From Primula veris (taxonomy: Eukaryota; Streptophyta; Magnoliopsida; Ericales; Primulaceae), in NCBI GenBank assembly GCA_963682055.1, contig OY821747.1:30378126-30442125 (forward strand): 64,000 bases of DNA. Reading direction: 5' to 3'. A program made the translations under genes and the position numbers. Below, piece after piece: positions 21,533 through 33,000 of the stretch (positions are counted from its first letter, which is position 1; each line of letters starts with the position of its first letter). A model generated the notes under the pieces. That model searched no databases. It worked only from the letters and a program-made list of their open reading frames with translations, and had not been told where the DNA came from.

Positions 21533-23136
21533 TGTTGGTCTTTGGTACTATTTCGAATACGATAAAGAAAAGGACAATAATATAAAAGACAGGAACGCAA
21601 TGGAAATAACACTTTATTTCTCACAATTGGAATATGAATTACAATTCCTGACTCGTACAGAATTAAATTAAACTGCTGGACTGGTTTCAACAAATAAAAA
21701 ACTGCCGGACTGTTTTGTAAATAAAACAAACTGCCGGACTGTTTTAACAAGAAAAAGAAACTGCCGGACTGTTTTAAACAAACTGCCGGACTGTTTTAAC
21801 AAATAAAAAACTGCCGGACTGGTTTTAAACAAACTGCCGGACTGGTTTTAACAAATAAAAAAACTGCCGGACTGGTTTTGTAAATAAAACAAACTGGACT
21901 GGTTTTAACGAATAAAAAAAAACTGCCCGGACTGTTATTAAATAAACTGCCCGGACTGTTATGTAAATACTGGAAATTAAATTACAGGAAAGTAAATTAC
22001 AGAATAGGAAAGACTGAAATGTAAATTACAGAAACTAAAGGTACTGGAAAGAAAAATACAAAAGGGAAACAGTACTGAAATTAAATGGACAGAATAATAA
22101 AGGACTGAAAAGTAAATAACAGAAATTAAAAGAAGAGGCAACTGCTGAGCAGTTTCCCTTAAACAATATTTCCCGAACCACCTTTAAAGGTTTCTGGTTT
22201 CGGGACTTTGTTCCCAAGGTACAACTTCTATCTCAGAGTGGCTCGTATGGAAACCGGCACCGAACCACAGGTCGAGCTGTTGGTGGTGCGGTTCTCTCTC
22301 ACTAAGTGTATGCTTATGCTGTGAGTTGTGTGTATGAAGGTGTACTGAAATGAGAGGGGGATGGCTGCCTTATATAGGCTCTACTGAAACCGCAACCATA
22401 AATGTTGGTCTTTAATTCTGGGAGTTACACCCCCAGAATCCGCTCAATCAATTCTGAAACCGCAGCATTTACTCTCATTCATTGCTGACGTTTCTCTTGC
22501 TGGAAACTCTAGGGACTCCTTTTGTATTTTATACAAAACTCCCTATTCGGGTTTGGACCCAAGACCCAAGACCCAACCCAAGACCCGAGACATTCCCCAA
22601 ATCTCAAATCTCAAATCCCAAATCCCAAATCCCAAAGCCCAAGCCCAAGCCCAAGCCCAAGCCCAAGCCCAAGCCCAAGCCCACGCCCGTGCCCGTGCCC
22701 GTGCCCGTGCCCGTGCCCGTGCCCGAGCCCGAGACCCGAGACACGAGACACGAGCGAGCGCGCGTGTGTGGTACACACTAATACTCTTAGGTGTATGTGG
22801 ACATGTTAGTTTAATAACTACATGGGTTGGTATGGTATATATATTGTAAGATTAACTCTTAATCTTCCAATATGGGATTATACTAAATGGTTTTTCTCAT
22901 TAACCATTTCGTTTTTCCAGATTTGAGCTTCCGAGGTACCAACTTTGAAGCCACTTTGTATTCACACCCATTCTCCGAATAGGTCATGTGATATACCGTT
23001 ACGAAGCTCGTCACACGGGCTACTCAACCACGTTGATTACGGTATAAACAACTCAGCGCTGTTACACGAAATAATGACTCGAAGTTGGTCCAGTGACCAT
23101 TCGGAAACACCCATGTTTTCACATGTTTTTCCAACA
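21533..23136 (-). repeat. 5' LTR of the copia element
   Basis: Matches 14712-16325 apart from the hexanucleotide tract. It should hold the active promoter, with the TATA box at 22369-22376 reading toward gag. It ends CCAACA, followed by the GTTTT target duplication. Confidence 0.93.
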
Positions 23137-23674
23137 GTTTTTCCAATCATATCTCCTTAACGGTTGTATTTCGTATGATATTCATGTTATTTTGTCATGT
23201 CTAAGCATATTGGCTTCAAATTGCATCTGGTTTTATACATCATGTTTTAGTCAATCTAAATATAAGGTCTTATTTAGTTCATAAACATAAATCCTAATTT
23301 TTTTTCTTATTTTAAACACATTTAACTTTTCTTAGTGATTATGGGAGTTCACTTGCGTTGATCTCCTTCCTTTTTAACCTCATTTAGGTAATGTTCCATT
23401 CACAAGGGGGACAAAAACAATGAAAGTCAAAAGTGTTAGCAAAGTTAATAAAATTCCATCATTGGTCGGAAAAATGTTTGGGAAAAAAATAAAATGCAAG
23501 TAGAATTATTTTCCTAGATGCGTATTGATGAGAATATCTGTATATGAATAATTCATCATCGACTTGGACATACTAAAATCACTAAAAAAAACTTATCCCA
23601 AATATTCTGATTTTCCTATATTATCTTATTCTAGACATTTTTATTTGTTTACTACATTTGAACATATATATATA
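23137..23674. other. Intergenic, no gene seen
   Basis: AT-rich flank of the copia insertion. Nothing could be supported. Confidence 0.4.
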
Positions 23675-23953
23675 CTAGCGGATCTGCCCACCTGATGGGT
23701 GTGAATTCAAAAAAAATATATGTAACCCGTTATGATAGAATCTTTGATGAAAGGAGAAACAATTATGGTTGAGAGATAGATGGATGAATTTGATGATTTG
23801 CGAGAATATGAAATTAATAATTAGATGGCAGTTTTTTTTTTTCATTCTCCTGTGTCTATTACTATTTTGTAATTTTGTAAATTAATAGGACTATTTTATA
23901 AATAATTGTTTCAAGTCTTCATAAGCCCTCGTCACATAAAATAATAATATAGA
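23675..23953 (-). mobile_element. Candidate mini-Helitron
   Basis: On the minus strand the segment begins TCTATATTATTA and ends GATCCGCTAG. A short CCCATCAGGTGGG hairpin sits about ten bases before the CTAG end. It lies between an A (5' side) and a T (3' side), as Helitrons do. It is 279 bp and non-coding. The stem has only four base pairs, so the call is tentative. Confidence 0.45.
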
Positions 23954-24292
23954 TATATGTGTGTGTGTGTGTTAGACATGTTTTTATCAAGAATAATTAT
24001 TTTAATTCCCCTGGGAATAAACATAAAATTTAACACTTGGATAACACTAAACATGATTGATAACTTAAATCTAAAGTACCTTACATAATTCAAACACCAA
24101 AAATTGAAATTAACAAAAGTACTTGCTCCTTACGAAAGGTATCAAATTTAATTCAAACACAACCATACATACACAAGAAGCTAAATTAGAATTATGATAT
24201 ATGATTGTATGATTTTTTTTCCCACGAATGTACGTAATTGTTTGAGTAGGGAATTTGAAAAGGCTTTAATTGCAATTTTTATTATATTTGAG

Positions 24293-25134
24293 TAGGGCCG
24301 GGGGAAAATCCCGATATCCCGACCCGTGTCCCGATCCAAAAACATCGGGTTTTGTCCTAACCCGACAAACTTCGGGATCGGGATCGGAATCGGATGACAA
24401 TTTTGATTTTATCGGGTGTCCCGACCTGACCCGGTTTTTTAATTAATTTTCTATTTTATATTATATAACATGATTTTTTATTATTTCAACACTAAAATGT
24501 AAATTAATTTATATCAAATGGAAGTGATAAGAATCGAACATTATACATCTAGCTTGTAATGTAAGCACTCTACTATAAGATACAATTAATCTTTTTGTTT
24601 CATATATTAGTTATAAGTACATAAGTATAATAAAGATTTTTAGTTTTGAATATGTGAAACTATTAAAATAAAAATATACTTAAATTAAAAAGTTACATTG
24701 TTACTTCAAAAAAGATAAATAATAATTATTTTCCGATTATAAAAATTATAATAATAATGTTTCTCATTTAGTATGATAATTGTTGCTTGTGTGAATAAAA
24801 ATAAATAGTAAAAGAATCTGATAAAAAACGTATCAATTTTTTTATCTACTCTATTATTTGTACTTTCACACTATTTTTTACTACATGTTATTTTTTTTTT
24901 CATTTATTAGGAGTGTTATTTTTAAACTAGCATTATGTTTCGTGTTAATAACATGTTTACACTTCTCAAATAAAAATTGTTAATAAAAAATGACCTTGTC
25001 GTAAAATTAAAAATATATATCGAGATATTCGGGATAAAACTATCCCGACCATACGGGATCCTAAAAATTAGGGTCCCGAAAAAGTCAGGTCACGACCTTT
25101 GTTGGGTCGGAGTCGGTTTTTTTTTTCACTTCTA
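24293..25134. mobile_element. Degenerate hAT-like MITE with CCCGACCC subterminal repeats
   Basis: The left side begins TAGGGCCGGGGGAAAAT and is packed with CCCGA/TCGGG motifs. The right side ends with TCGGGATAAAACTATCCCGA, GGGTCCCGA and GTTGGGTCGGAGTCGG, then CACTTCTA. The arrangement matches plant hAT MITEs that start TAGGGCTGGGCA. The ends have decayed and no clear 8-bp duplication is left. Confidence 0.4.
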
Positions 25135-26947
25135 AAAATAATTGGATCGACATACAGATTGTGTGTTTACGGGGGATTCCAACCCTAACTTACCCTTATA
25201 CTTGAGTGTACTATAACATGATACTACTTATTGGGTCCGAAATTAAAGGGGTCATTTGTCTCGACATACTAAATATTGACATATACAGATACGTTATTCT
25301 AACCTTTAATCAACCTAAAATATCAACTTGTTAAGTGTACTTATCCAACTCAGCCTAATTAATATTATTATCTTACTAATTAAAAAAATAAAATAAATAA
25401 AAAAGGAAAATGGACGATTATTACAATAATATTTTATCAGTGACCAAATTCTTTTCGTATTCATTCAATTTTATTTGTTTAATAACATTTCAAACAATTC
25501 AATCTTTTAAAAATATTTTTTCGTATTTTTTCTTTCTAACATTACTAATGGAATAATGTTATACACACAACTTGCACACACATTATATACGTAAATAAAA
25601 TACATATTTATCCCTATAAATATACATAAAATATAATTTATAATTTGATAAATCCAAATATAAATATCCAACATAATAAAAAGTCAACCTACTAAAAACT
25701 AAAATAAAAATATAATAGAACCCTAGTTGAGGGTACCATAAATTTAAATATTAATTAAAAATAATAAAAATTATTAAATGTAAAAACTCAGCCTATTAAA
25801 AACTCAAACAAAAATATATTAGAACCATAGATAAACATATACTAAATTTAAATATTAATTAAAAATAAGAAAAAATGTTAAATTTATTATTACTAATATA
25901 TATGTGTGAGTAAAAAAATGTGTGGAGTAAAAACATTTCTCGTATTTAAAGGGGGTCTTTTTTTTTTTGGCTAAGCTCTCAAATCTGAGAAAGCGTATAC
26001 ATAATGAAGTTCAAAACATCAATATTGGATACGAAGTTAACAGGGCTAAGCATTCACTTAAAGAAGGCAATCGAAGCGACACATTGGTGTGAGGTCAGCT
26101 TTCAATAAAAAAAATTGTTCATATCACTACTTTATAAGATTGTTAAGTATATGTCACATTACAAATGATAAAAAATATATTATTTTTGTAACTTTTTGTT
26201 AATTTTTTATTTAATAATTCAAACAAACATTAAAAAAAAACTAAGAAAACAGTTTTTAAGTTATTTTTTTACACTTTGATATCTTTCTCGTGTAGATTAT
26301 AATATCTTTTTTAAAATTTAAAAAGAACTTTTAATCTGTTTTTTACATTTTAATATCTTTCCCGTATAGATTATAAGTTATTTTTTAAGATTAAAACAGT
26401 TTAAAAACAGTTTTTTAAATTTTTTTATTGGATCGAATGACTAAAACTTAAAAAAATATGGATCCATAACCTCCGCTCGAAAAATATTATAAAATGTCAC
26501 ATATATCTATATAATATTGTCTTTTCCAAAATCAGTCTTTGGGCAACCACTTATTAAAACGAATTATGATGTATACTTTCTGATTGGGCTGAGAAATGAA
26601 GGATTATGGAATGAAACTACAAGGGAATGGAGATAAGACAATATTGTAATTTTATTGTAATTTAAAGTGTGCACTACACAGATCTGTATCTTTATTGTAA
26701 TTTTTTTTTTTTTTTTGCCAATAGTTGCTAGACCAAGAAATACCAACTTTAAAGCAAAAAAGCTTATTATTAACCAATTCTATCACAATATTGGCACCAT
26801 TATTACGAACACATATTCACAATGCCAATTTCAGTCATGGACGTTCAACTTCGCCATCATAAGAGAGAAGTCATATAAGTGAGAAGTCGACGCATATTGC
26901 AATCGGATATCTAATGTTGCAATAGTCTATAATACAAGTACAAATAA
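25135..26947. other. Intergenic AT-rich DNA with two diverged tandem duplications
   Basis: A unit with CTATTAAAAACT, AATATAWTAGAACC and AAATTTAAATATTAATTAAAAATAA is duplicated at about 25688-25870. Another unit with AATATCTTTCYCGTRTAGATTATAA is duplicated at about 26276-26397, period near 75 bp. No gene was recognised. Confidence 0.4.
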
Positions 26948-27163
26948 ATGAAAGAGCGATTGTATCTGTATATATATATATATATATTTAAATACAAAAC
27001 AAATAGTGGCGTTTATGAAAGAGCGAAGACCATCTTGGAGAAGATGGGTAAGGATGCAAATGTTGAGGAGGTGAAGGTGATTTTTGGGTTATTGAAGAAA
27101 AACACTGATGCTATCGATCGGTACTCTCGGGTTTTTGAGTGCAGAGATGGTGCCATAATTTGA
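26948..27163 (+). pseudogene. Coding-like fragment of unknown origin
   Basis: A 71-codon frame whose second half has good amino-acid balance: SGVYERAKTILEKMGK, VEEVKVIFGLLKKN, DAIDRYSRVFECRDGAII. It is predicted helical and charged. The first residues come from a (TA)n tract and are unlikely to be real. The family was not recognised. It could be a captured or decayed exon; no clear splice partners were found. Confidence 0.3.
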
Positions 27164-28800
27164 TGTTCATGCGAAGGTCACACGGGAGCAAACAACATCG
27201 AGATGAACAAAAGCATCTAGAGCATCGATCATTACTACTGTCCAGAAACTATTAGTCCCTTCTTAACAATAAGGTTGAATCTATGTACACAACAACGAAC
27301 ATGTAGCAATTTTCCATTTAACATAATAAAATACCTAGATAGCTCAATATATATCTTAGTATCATAGCATTATATGTAATTTCATAAATCTTACTATGGA
27401 TATTCCAAAATCTATGGTTTTGATAATCATGTATGATAATACATCTTTGTTATGTGGAACTTGTACATAAGTAGACGTAAGACCTCGATTTTGTAAACGC
27501 ATAAAACTTTTCTTCAGTTTCACGATTCAACCTCACTATAATCGTGTGTCAGTATTTCTATCTCTTACAACTAATAACACAAATTTCCTAATAATTCTTC
27601 CCCTGTCGGCTTCACCCTTAAAACTTTTTTTCTAAATTTTACAATGAGCTTTGACGTTTATTTACTTATTATTTATTTCATAAAAGGGTTAATTAATGGT
27701 GTATTGACCTCAATTTTGAACATTTTTATTTTTGGTGAGTTGATTTTTACCAGCTTTTATTTAATGTAACGAGTTTAATAACATTATCTATGTAGTAACA
27801 TGTCTTTCACTCTTTTTGGATGAAAAACGTTTATAAGTTACAACCAAGTAAGTATAGTTCAAAATTTATAATAAAAATTAGGCATTATAAAAGTTACAAA
27901 CTTCGAAAAGAAACACAATTTGATTAATTAAAAATCTCTCATCAAAATCATCATTGGAAATATAACTTTCTATTAACTACTATATTTATAAGCAAATAAA
28001 AATATATCGTATACACATAATCACACATAAGATAATTGAGGATATAAGATTTGTATAGGTTTTTTTAGAAAAAAATGTTGTTTTATTACCTTGTAATATT
28101 GGATTTTACCAATTTACTACTCAAACTTCAACTTTTACCAATTTGGTTTCTAATCTATCAATTTTGGCCCAATTAGGGAACAACCGTTTAAGAATAGTGG
28201 GTGATTGCAATTGCGTAACTATCCATAAAAATAAATCTCTAAATGTGAGATATAGTTAGTGTAATTTTATCGTTTTATGTTGTCGGGCTCTTAATTGGAC
28301 CAAAACTAATAGGTTATATACCAAATTGATAAAACTTTAAGATTGGATTACTAAATTGGTAAACGACATTAAACATGTTTTCCCATTTTTTTCCACCCCA
28401 AAAAGTACTAAACCTTAAATTTGGGCACTTTCTTTAACTAAAATAAAAAGGGAAATGCTAATATGGTACTCAACAGAACCAACTTAACATACTTTCTAAT
28501 TTGATACCCAACTTATACATTTTCACTCCAATTAATGGACTCGGTTCACCTCCGATCATTTCAACCTTATTAATTTAACCATACTATGTAATGGTTTCAC
28601 TCTAAATTTTTTGATACAAGAGTTGGATATCCGTCCTAAAATATTAGGATTCTATGTATCTACGTGCAACTTTGACCGGCCAATATCTCGTATTTCAATT
28701 ATTGAAATATAAAATTTGTTCGTATAGTTCAACATTTGAACTATTTGATTAACTTTTAAAAAATTTTATTTCGACAACCTAAATATGAGTTATTTATTAA
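27164..28800. other. Intergenic, contains one copy of a dispersed repeat
   Basis: No gene was seen. About 28085-28380 (ACCAATTTGGT..., GTGAGATATAGTTAGTGTAA, TTTTATCG, TCTTAATTGG) resembles segments at about 53470-53760 (inverted) and 60480-60790. This suggests a dispersed, non-coding repeat family. Confidence 0.4.
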
Positions 28801-29548
28801 TCAAAATTGCAAGTTATTTCTTATATCCCAACAATTTGGGACGGATGGAGTATTTCACATTGGTTGGTTGATCATTAGTATGATAAACTTAGTATGATTT
28901 GAAAACCGTTGACCGGGGTGCCCGAATCTATTATTGAAGTGAAAACATAGAGATTGCATACAAAATTAGAAAATGTGTTATGTTGTTATGAATCAAAATT
29001 ACAAGTTATTTCGTATGTCCCCAACAATTTGGGACGAATGGAGTATTTCACATTGGTTGGTTGATCATTAGTATGATAAACTTAGTATGAGTTGAAAACC
29101 GTTGACCGGGGTGCCCGAATCTATTATTGAAGTGAAAACATATAGATTGCATACCAAATTAGAAAATGTGTTATGTTGTTAGGAATCAAAATTACAAGTT
29201 ATTTCGTATATCCCCAACAATTTGGGACGGATGGAGTATTTCACATTGGTTGGTTGATCATTAGTATGATAAACTTAGTATGAGTTGAAAATCGTTGACC
29301 GGGGTGCCCGAATCTATTATTGAAGTGAAAACATATAGATTGCATACCAAATTAGAAAATGTGTTATGTTGTTAGGAATCAAAATTACAAGTTATTTCGT
29401 ATATCCCCAACAATTTGGGACGGATGGAGTATTTCACATTGGTTGGTTGATCATTAGTATGATAAACTTAGTATGAGTTGAAAATCGTTGACCGGGGTGC
29501 CCGAATCTATTATTGAAGTAAAAACATATAGATTGCATACCAAATTAG
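28801..29548. repeat. Tandem repeat, 193-bp unit, four copies, upstream of the B3 gene
   Basis: Copies begin near 28801, 28993, 29186 and 29379, a period of 192-193 bp. Each carries AATTTGGGACGGATGGAGTA, the usual end of a Stowaway-type MITE, followed by TTTCACATTGGTTGGTTGAT and GACCGGGGTGCCCGAATC. The last three copies differ by only a few bases, so the expansion is recent. The array ends about 485 bp before the B3 start codon. Confidence 0.9.
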
Positions 29549-30032
29549 GAGTCAAAACGTATACACTGGATATCAAATTAAAAACATTATTGAGTTATCT
29601 ACTAAATAGTTAAAAGGTGATATATTGTATATTCACCACGTTCCCATTTAATTGTCTACTACGAAACTAAATGCAATTTTGACCGGTTTATAACTTGTAT
29701 CAAAATTGTCGAAATGAAATTTTTTTAAATCTAATCATAAACTTTAATATTAGAACTATATAATCAACTTTTAAAAAAATTTATTCTGATAATTTTGATA
29801 CAAATTATTAATCGATCAAAATTACAGATAATTTCGTAATAAACAATTAAACCGACAATTTTAGTTAAAAACTTAAAGACTTAAAACTTTAGAGTTACAT
29901 TGAACAACCACTAATAAACTCTGCTCACTTTTGTATATTTTGAGAAAATCTGCAACTAAAAGTAAATAAAATACCTCAAAACCCTAAAAACAAAAATAAA
30001 TTTAGTACTAATAACAAAATAACAAAATAAAA

Positions 30033-33000
30033 ATGAGCACAGAAGAAGAAGCAGGAAACGGATCTCGGCTGAAAATGAAGATCAAGTTCAGTAGTAACCT
30101 CTCTCCTGCCACGTCATCACCTGTTAAAAAAGAACCCGATTTTAAAAACCCAGATGACCCGGTTTCTGACCCGACCCACTCACCTTCCGACCCGGTTCAT
30201 CTTCTATTTGTTTATTTATTTGTTTGTTTATTTACATATGTGTATATGTGTTAGGTCATTGATGCTAACTTTTTTATTATATTAATTGGATAATTAAAAA
30301 AAACGTGGATGAAAAACCTAACAAAAACAAATAAGTTAAAAGTTTATTGTGTTAAGGACCAGGCCTAGTTTGAGGTTTAACTCCGTTATCTAATGTTTTG
30401 TGTTCAACGTTTTATTAACTTCGCCATAATAATAAATTGGGTTGTAACTGAAAACGCGTAACAACACTCGGAATTTTGGGTTTAGGTTTTTTCAATATGT
30501 ATGTATTTGTGCATGTGTATATATATATATTTATAAGTACATGTGTACGTGTGTGTTAGTACTTGATCGGGTTTAAGGACCAGGCCTAGTTTGAGGTTTA
30601 ATTCCGTTATCTAATGTTTTGTGTTCAACGTTTTATTAACTTCGCCATAATAATAAATTGGGTTGTAACTGAAAACGCGTAACAACACTCGGAATTTTGG
30701 GTTTAGGTTTTTTCAATATGTATGTATTTGTGCATGTGCATATATATATTTATAAGTACATGTGTACGTGTGTGCTAGTACTTGATCATGTTTAAGGACC
30801 AGGCCTAGTTTGAGGTTTAATTCCGTTATCTAATGTTTTGTGTTCAACGTTTTATTAACTTCGCCATAATAATAAATTGGGTTGTAACTGAAAACGCGTA
30901 ACAACACTCGGAATTTTGGGTTTAGGTTTTTTCAATATGTATGTATTTGTGCATGTGTATATATATATTTATAAGTACATGTGTACGTGTGTGTTAGTAC
31001 TTGATCGGGTTTAAGGACCAGGCCTAGTTTGAGGTTTAATTCCGTTATCTAATGTTTTGTGTTCAACGTTTTATTAACTTCGCCATAATAATAAATTGGG
31101 TTGTAACTGAAAACGCGTAACAACACTCGGAATTTTGGGTTTAGGTTTTTTCAATATGTATGTATTTGTGCATGTGTATATATATATATTTATAAGTACA
31201 TGTGTACGTGTGTGTTAGTACTTGATCGGGTTTAAGGACCAGGCCTAGTTTGAGGTTTAATTCCGTTATCTAATGTTTTGTGTTCAACGTTTTATTAACT
31301 TCGCCATAATAATAAATTGGGTTGTAACTGAAAACGCGTAACAACACTCGGAATTTTGGGTTTAGGTTTTTTCAATATGTATGTATTTGTGCATGTGTAT
31401 ATATATATATTTATAAGTACATGTGTACGTGTGTGTTAGTACTTGATCGGGTTTAAGGACCAGGCCTAGTTTGAGGTTTAATTCCGTTATCTAATGTTTT
31501 GTGTTCAACGTTTTATTAACTTCGCCATAATAATAAATTGGGTTGTAACTGAAAACGCGTAACAACACTCGGAATTTTGGGTTTAGGTTTTTTCAATATG
31601 TATGTATTTGTGCATGTGTATATATATATATTTATAAGTACATGTGTACGTGTGTGCTAGTACTTGATCATGTTTAAGGACCAGGCCTAGTTTGAGGTTT
31701 AATTCCGTTATCTAATGTTTTGTGTTCAACGTTTTATTAACTTCGCCATAATAATAAATTGGGTTGTAACTGAAAACGCGTAACAACACTCGGAATTTTG
31801 GGTTTAGGTTTTTTCAATATGTATGTATTTGTGCATGTGTATATATATATTTATAAGTACATGTGTACGTGTGTGTTAGTACTTGATCGGGTTTAAGGAC
31901 CAGGCCTAGTTTGAGGTTTAATTCCGTTATCTAATGTTTTGTGTTCAACGTTTTATTAACTTCGCCATAATAATAAATTGGGTTGTAACTGAAAACGCGT
32001 AACAACACTCGGAATTTTGGGTTTAGGTTTTTTCAATATGTATGTATTTGTGCATGTGTATATATATATATTTATAAGTACATGTGTACGTGTGTGTTAG
32101 TACTTGATCGGGTTTAAGGACCAGGCCTAGTTTGAGGTTTAATTCCGTTATCTAATGTTTTGTGTTCAACGTTTTATTAACTTCGCCATAATAATAAATT
32201 GGGTTGTAACTGAAAACGCGTAACAACACTCGGAATTTTGGGTTTAGGTTTTTTCAATATGTATGTATTTGTGCATGTGTATATATATATATTTATAAGT
32301 ACATGTGTACGTGTGTGTTAGTACTTGATCGGGTTTAAGGACCAGGCCTAGTTTGAGGTTTAATTCCGTTATCTAATGTTTTGTGTTCAACGTTTTATTA
32401 ACTTCGCCATAATAATAAATTGGGTTGTAACTGAAAACGCGTAACAACACTCGGAATTTTGGGTTTAGGTTTTTTCAATATGTATGTATTTGTGCATGTG
32501 TATATATATATATTTATAAGTACATGTGTACGTGTGTGTTAGTACTTGATCGGGTTTAAGGACCAGGCCTAGTTTGAGGTTTAATTCCGTTATCTAATGT
32601 TTTGTGTTCAACGTTTTATTAACTTCGCCATAATAATAAATTGGGTTGTAACTGAAAACGCGTAACAACACTCGGAATTTTGGGTTTAGGTTTTTTCAAT
32701 ATGTGTGTGTGTGTTAGATACTCGATGATAGGGTTTAAAGACCAGGCCTAGTTTGAGGTCGAACTCCGTTATGCCTTATTATGTGCTGTGTTTAATGTTT
32801 TATTAGCCAATAGTTTAGTTACAACTTGAACTGAGGTTGTAACTGAAAACGCGTAACAGTACTCGGAATTTCAGGTTTATGTTTTTTCAATATGTATGTA
32901 TGTGTGTGTGTGTGTATATATATATATATACATATATACATATGTGAGTGTTAGGTCCTCAATGATAGGCTTTAAGGACTAGACCTAGTTTGAGGTCGAA

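Larger units (their letters stand above)
14712..23136 (-). mobile_element. Complete Ty1/copia LTR retrotransposon, minus strand, very young
   Basis: Two LTRs (14712-16325 and 21533-23136) bound a 5.2-kb interior with a single gag-pol frame. Each LTR runs TGTTGG...CCAACA. The 5-bp target duplication GTTTT is perfect (14707-14711 and 23137-23141). By eye the LTRs differ only in the repeat count of an internal hexanucleotide tract (1614 against 1604 bp). With the uninterrupted polyprotein this points to a recent insertion. The element is GC-richer than the host DNA around it. The order protease, integrase, RT, RNase H places it in copia; the lineage (perhaps Tork-like) is a guess. Confidence 0.95.

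Noticed and set aside
30354..32740. GGGTTTAGG in every 221-bp unit as an interstitial telomere or telo-box array
   Set aside because: Only one and a bit telomere units per repeat, and the full AAACCCTA core is not present; probably chance amplified with the unit.
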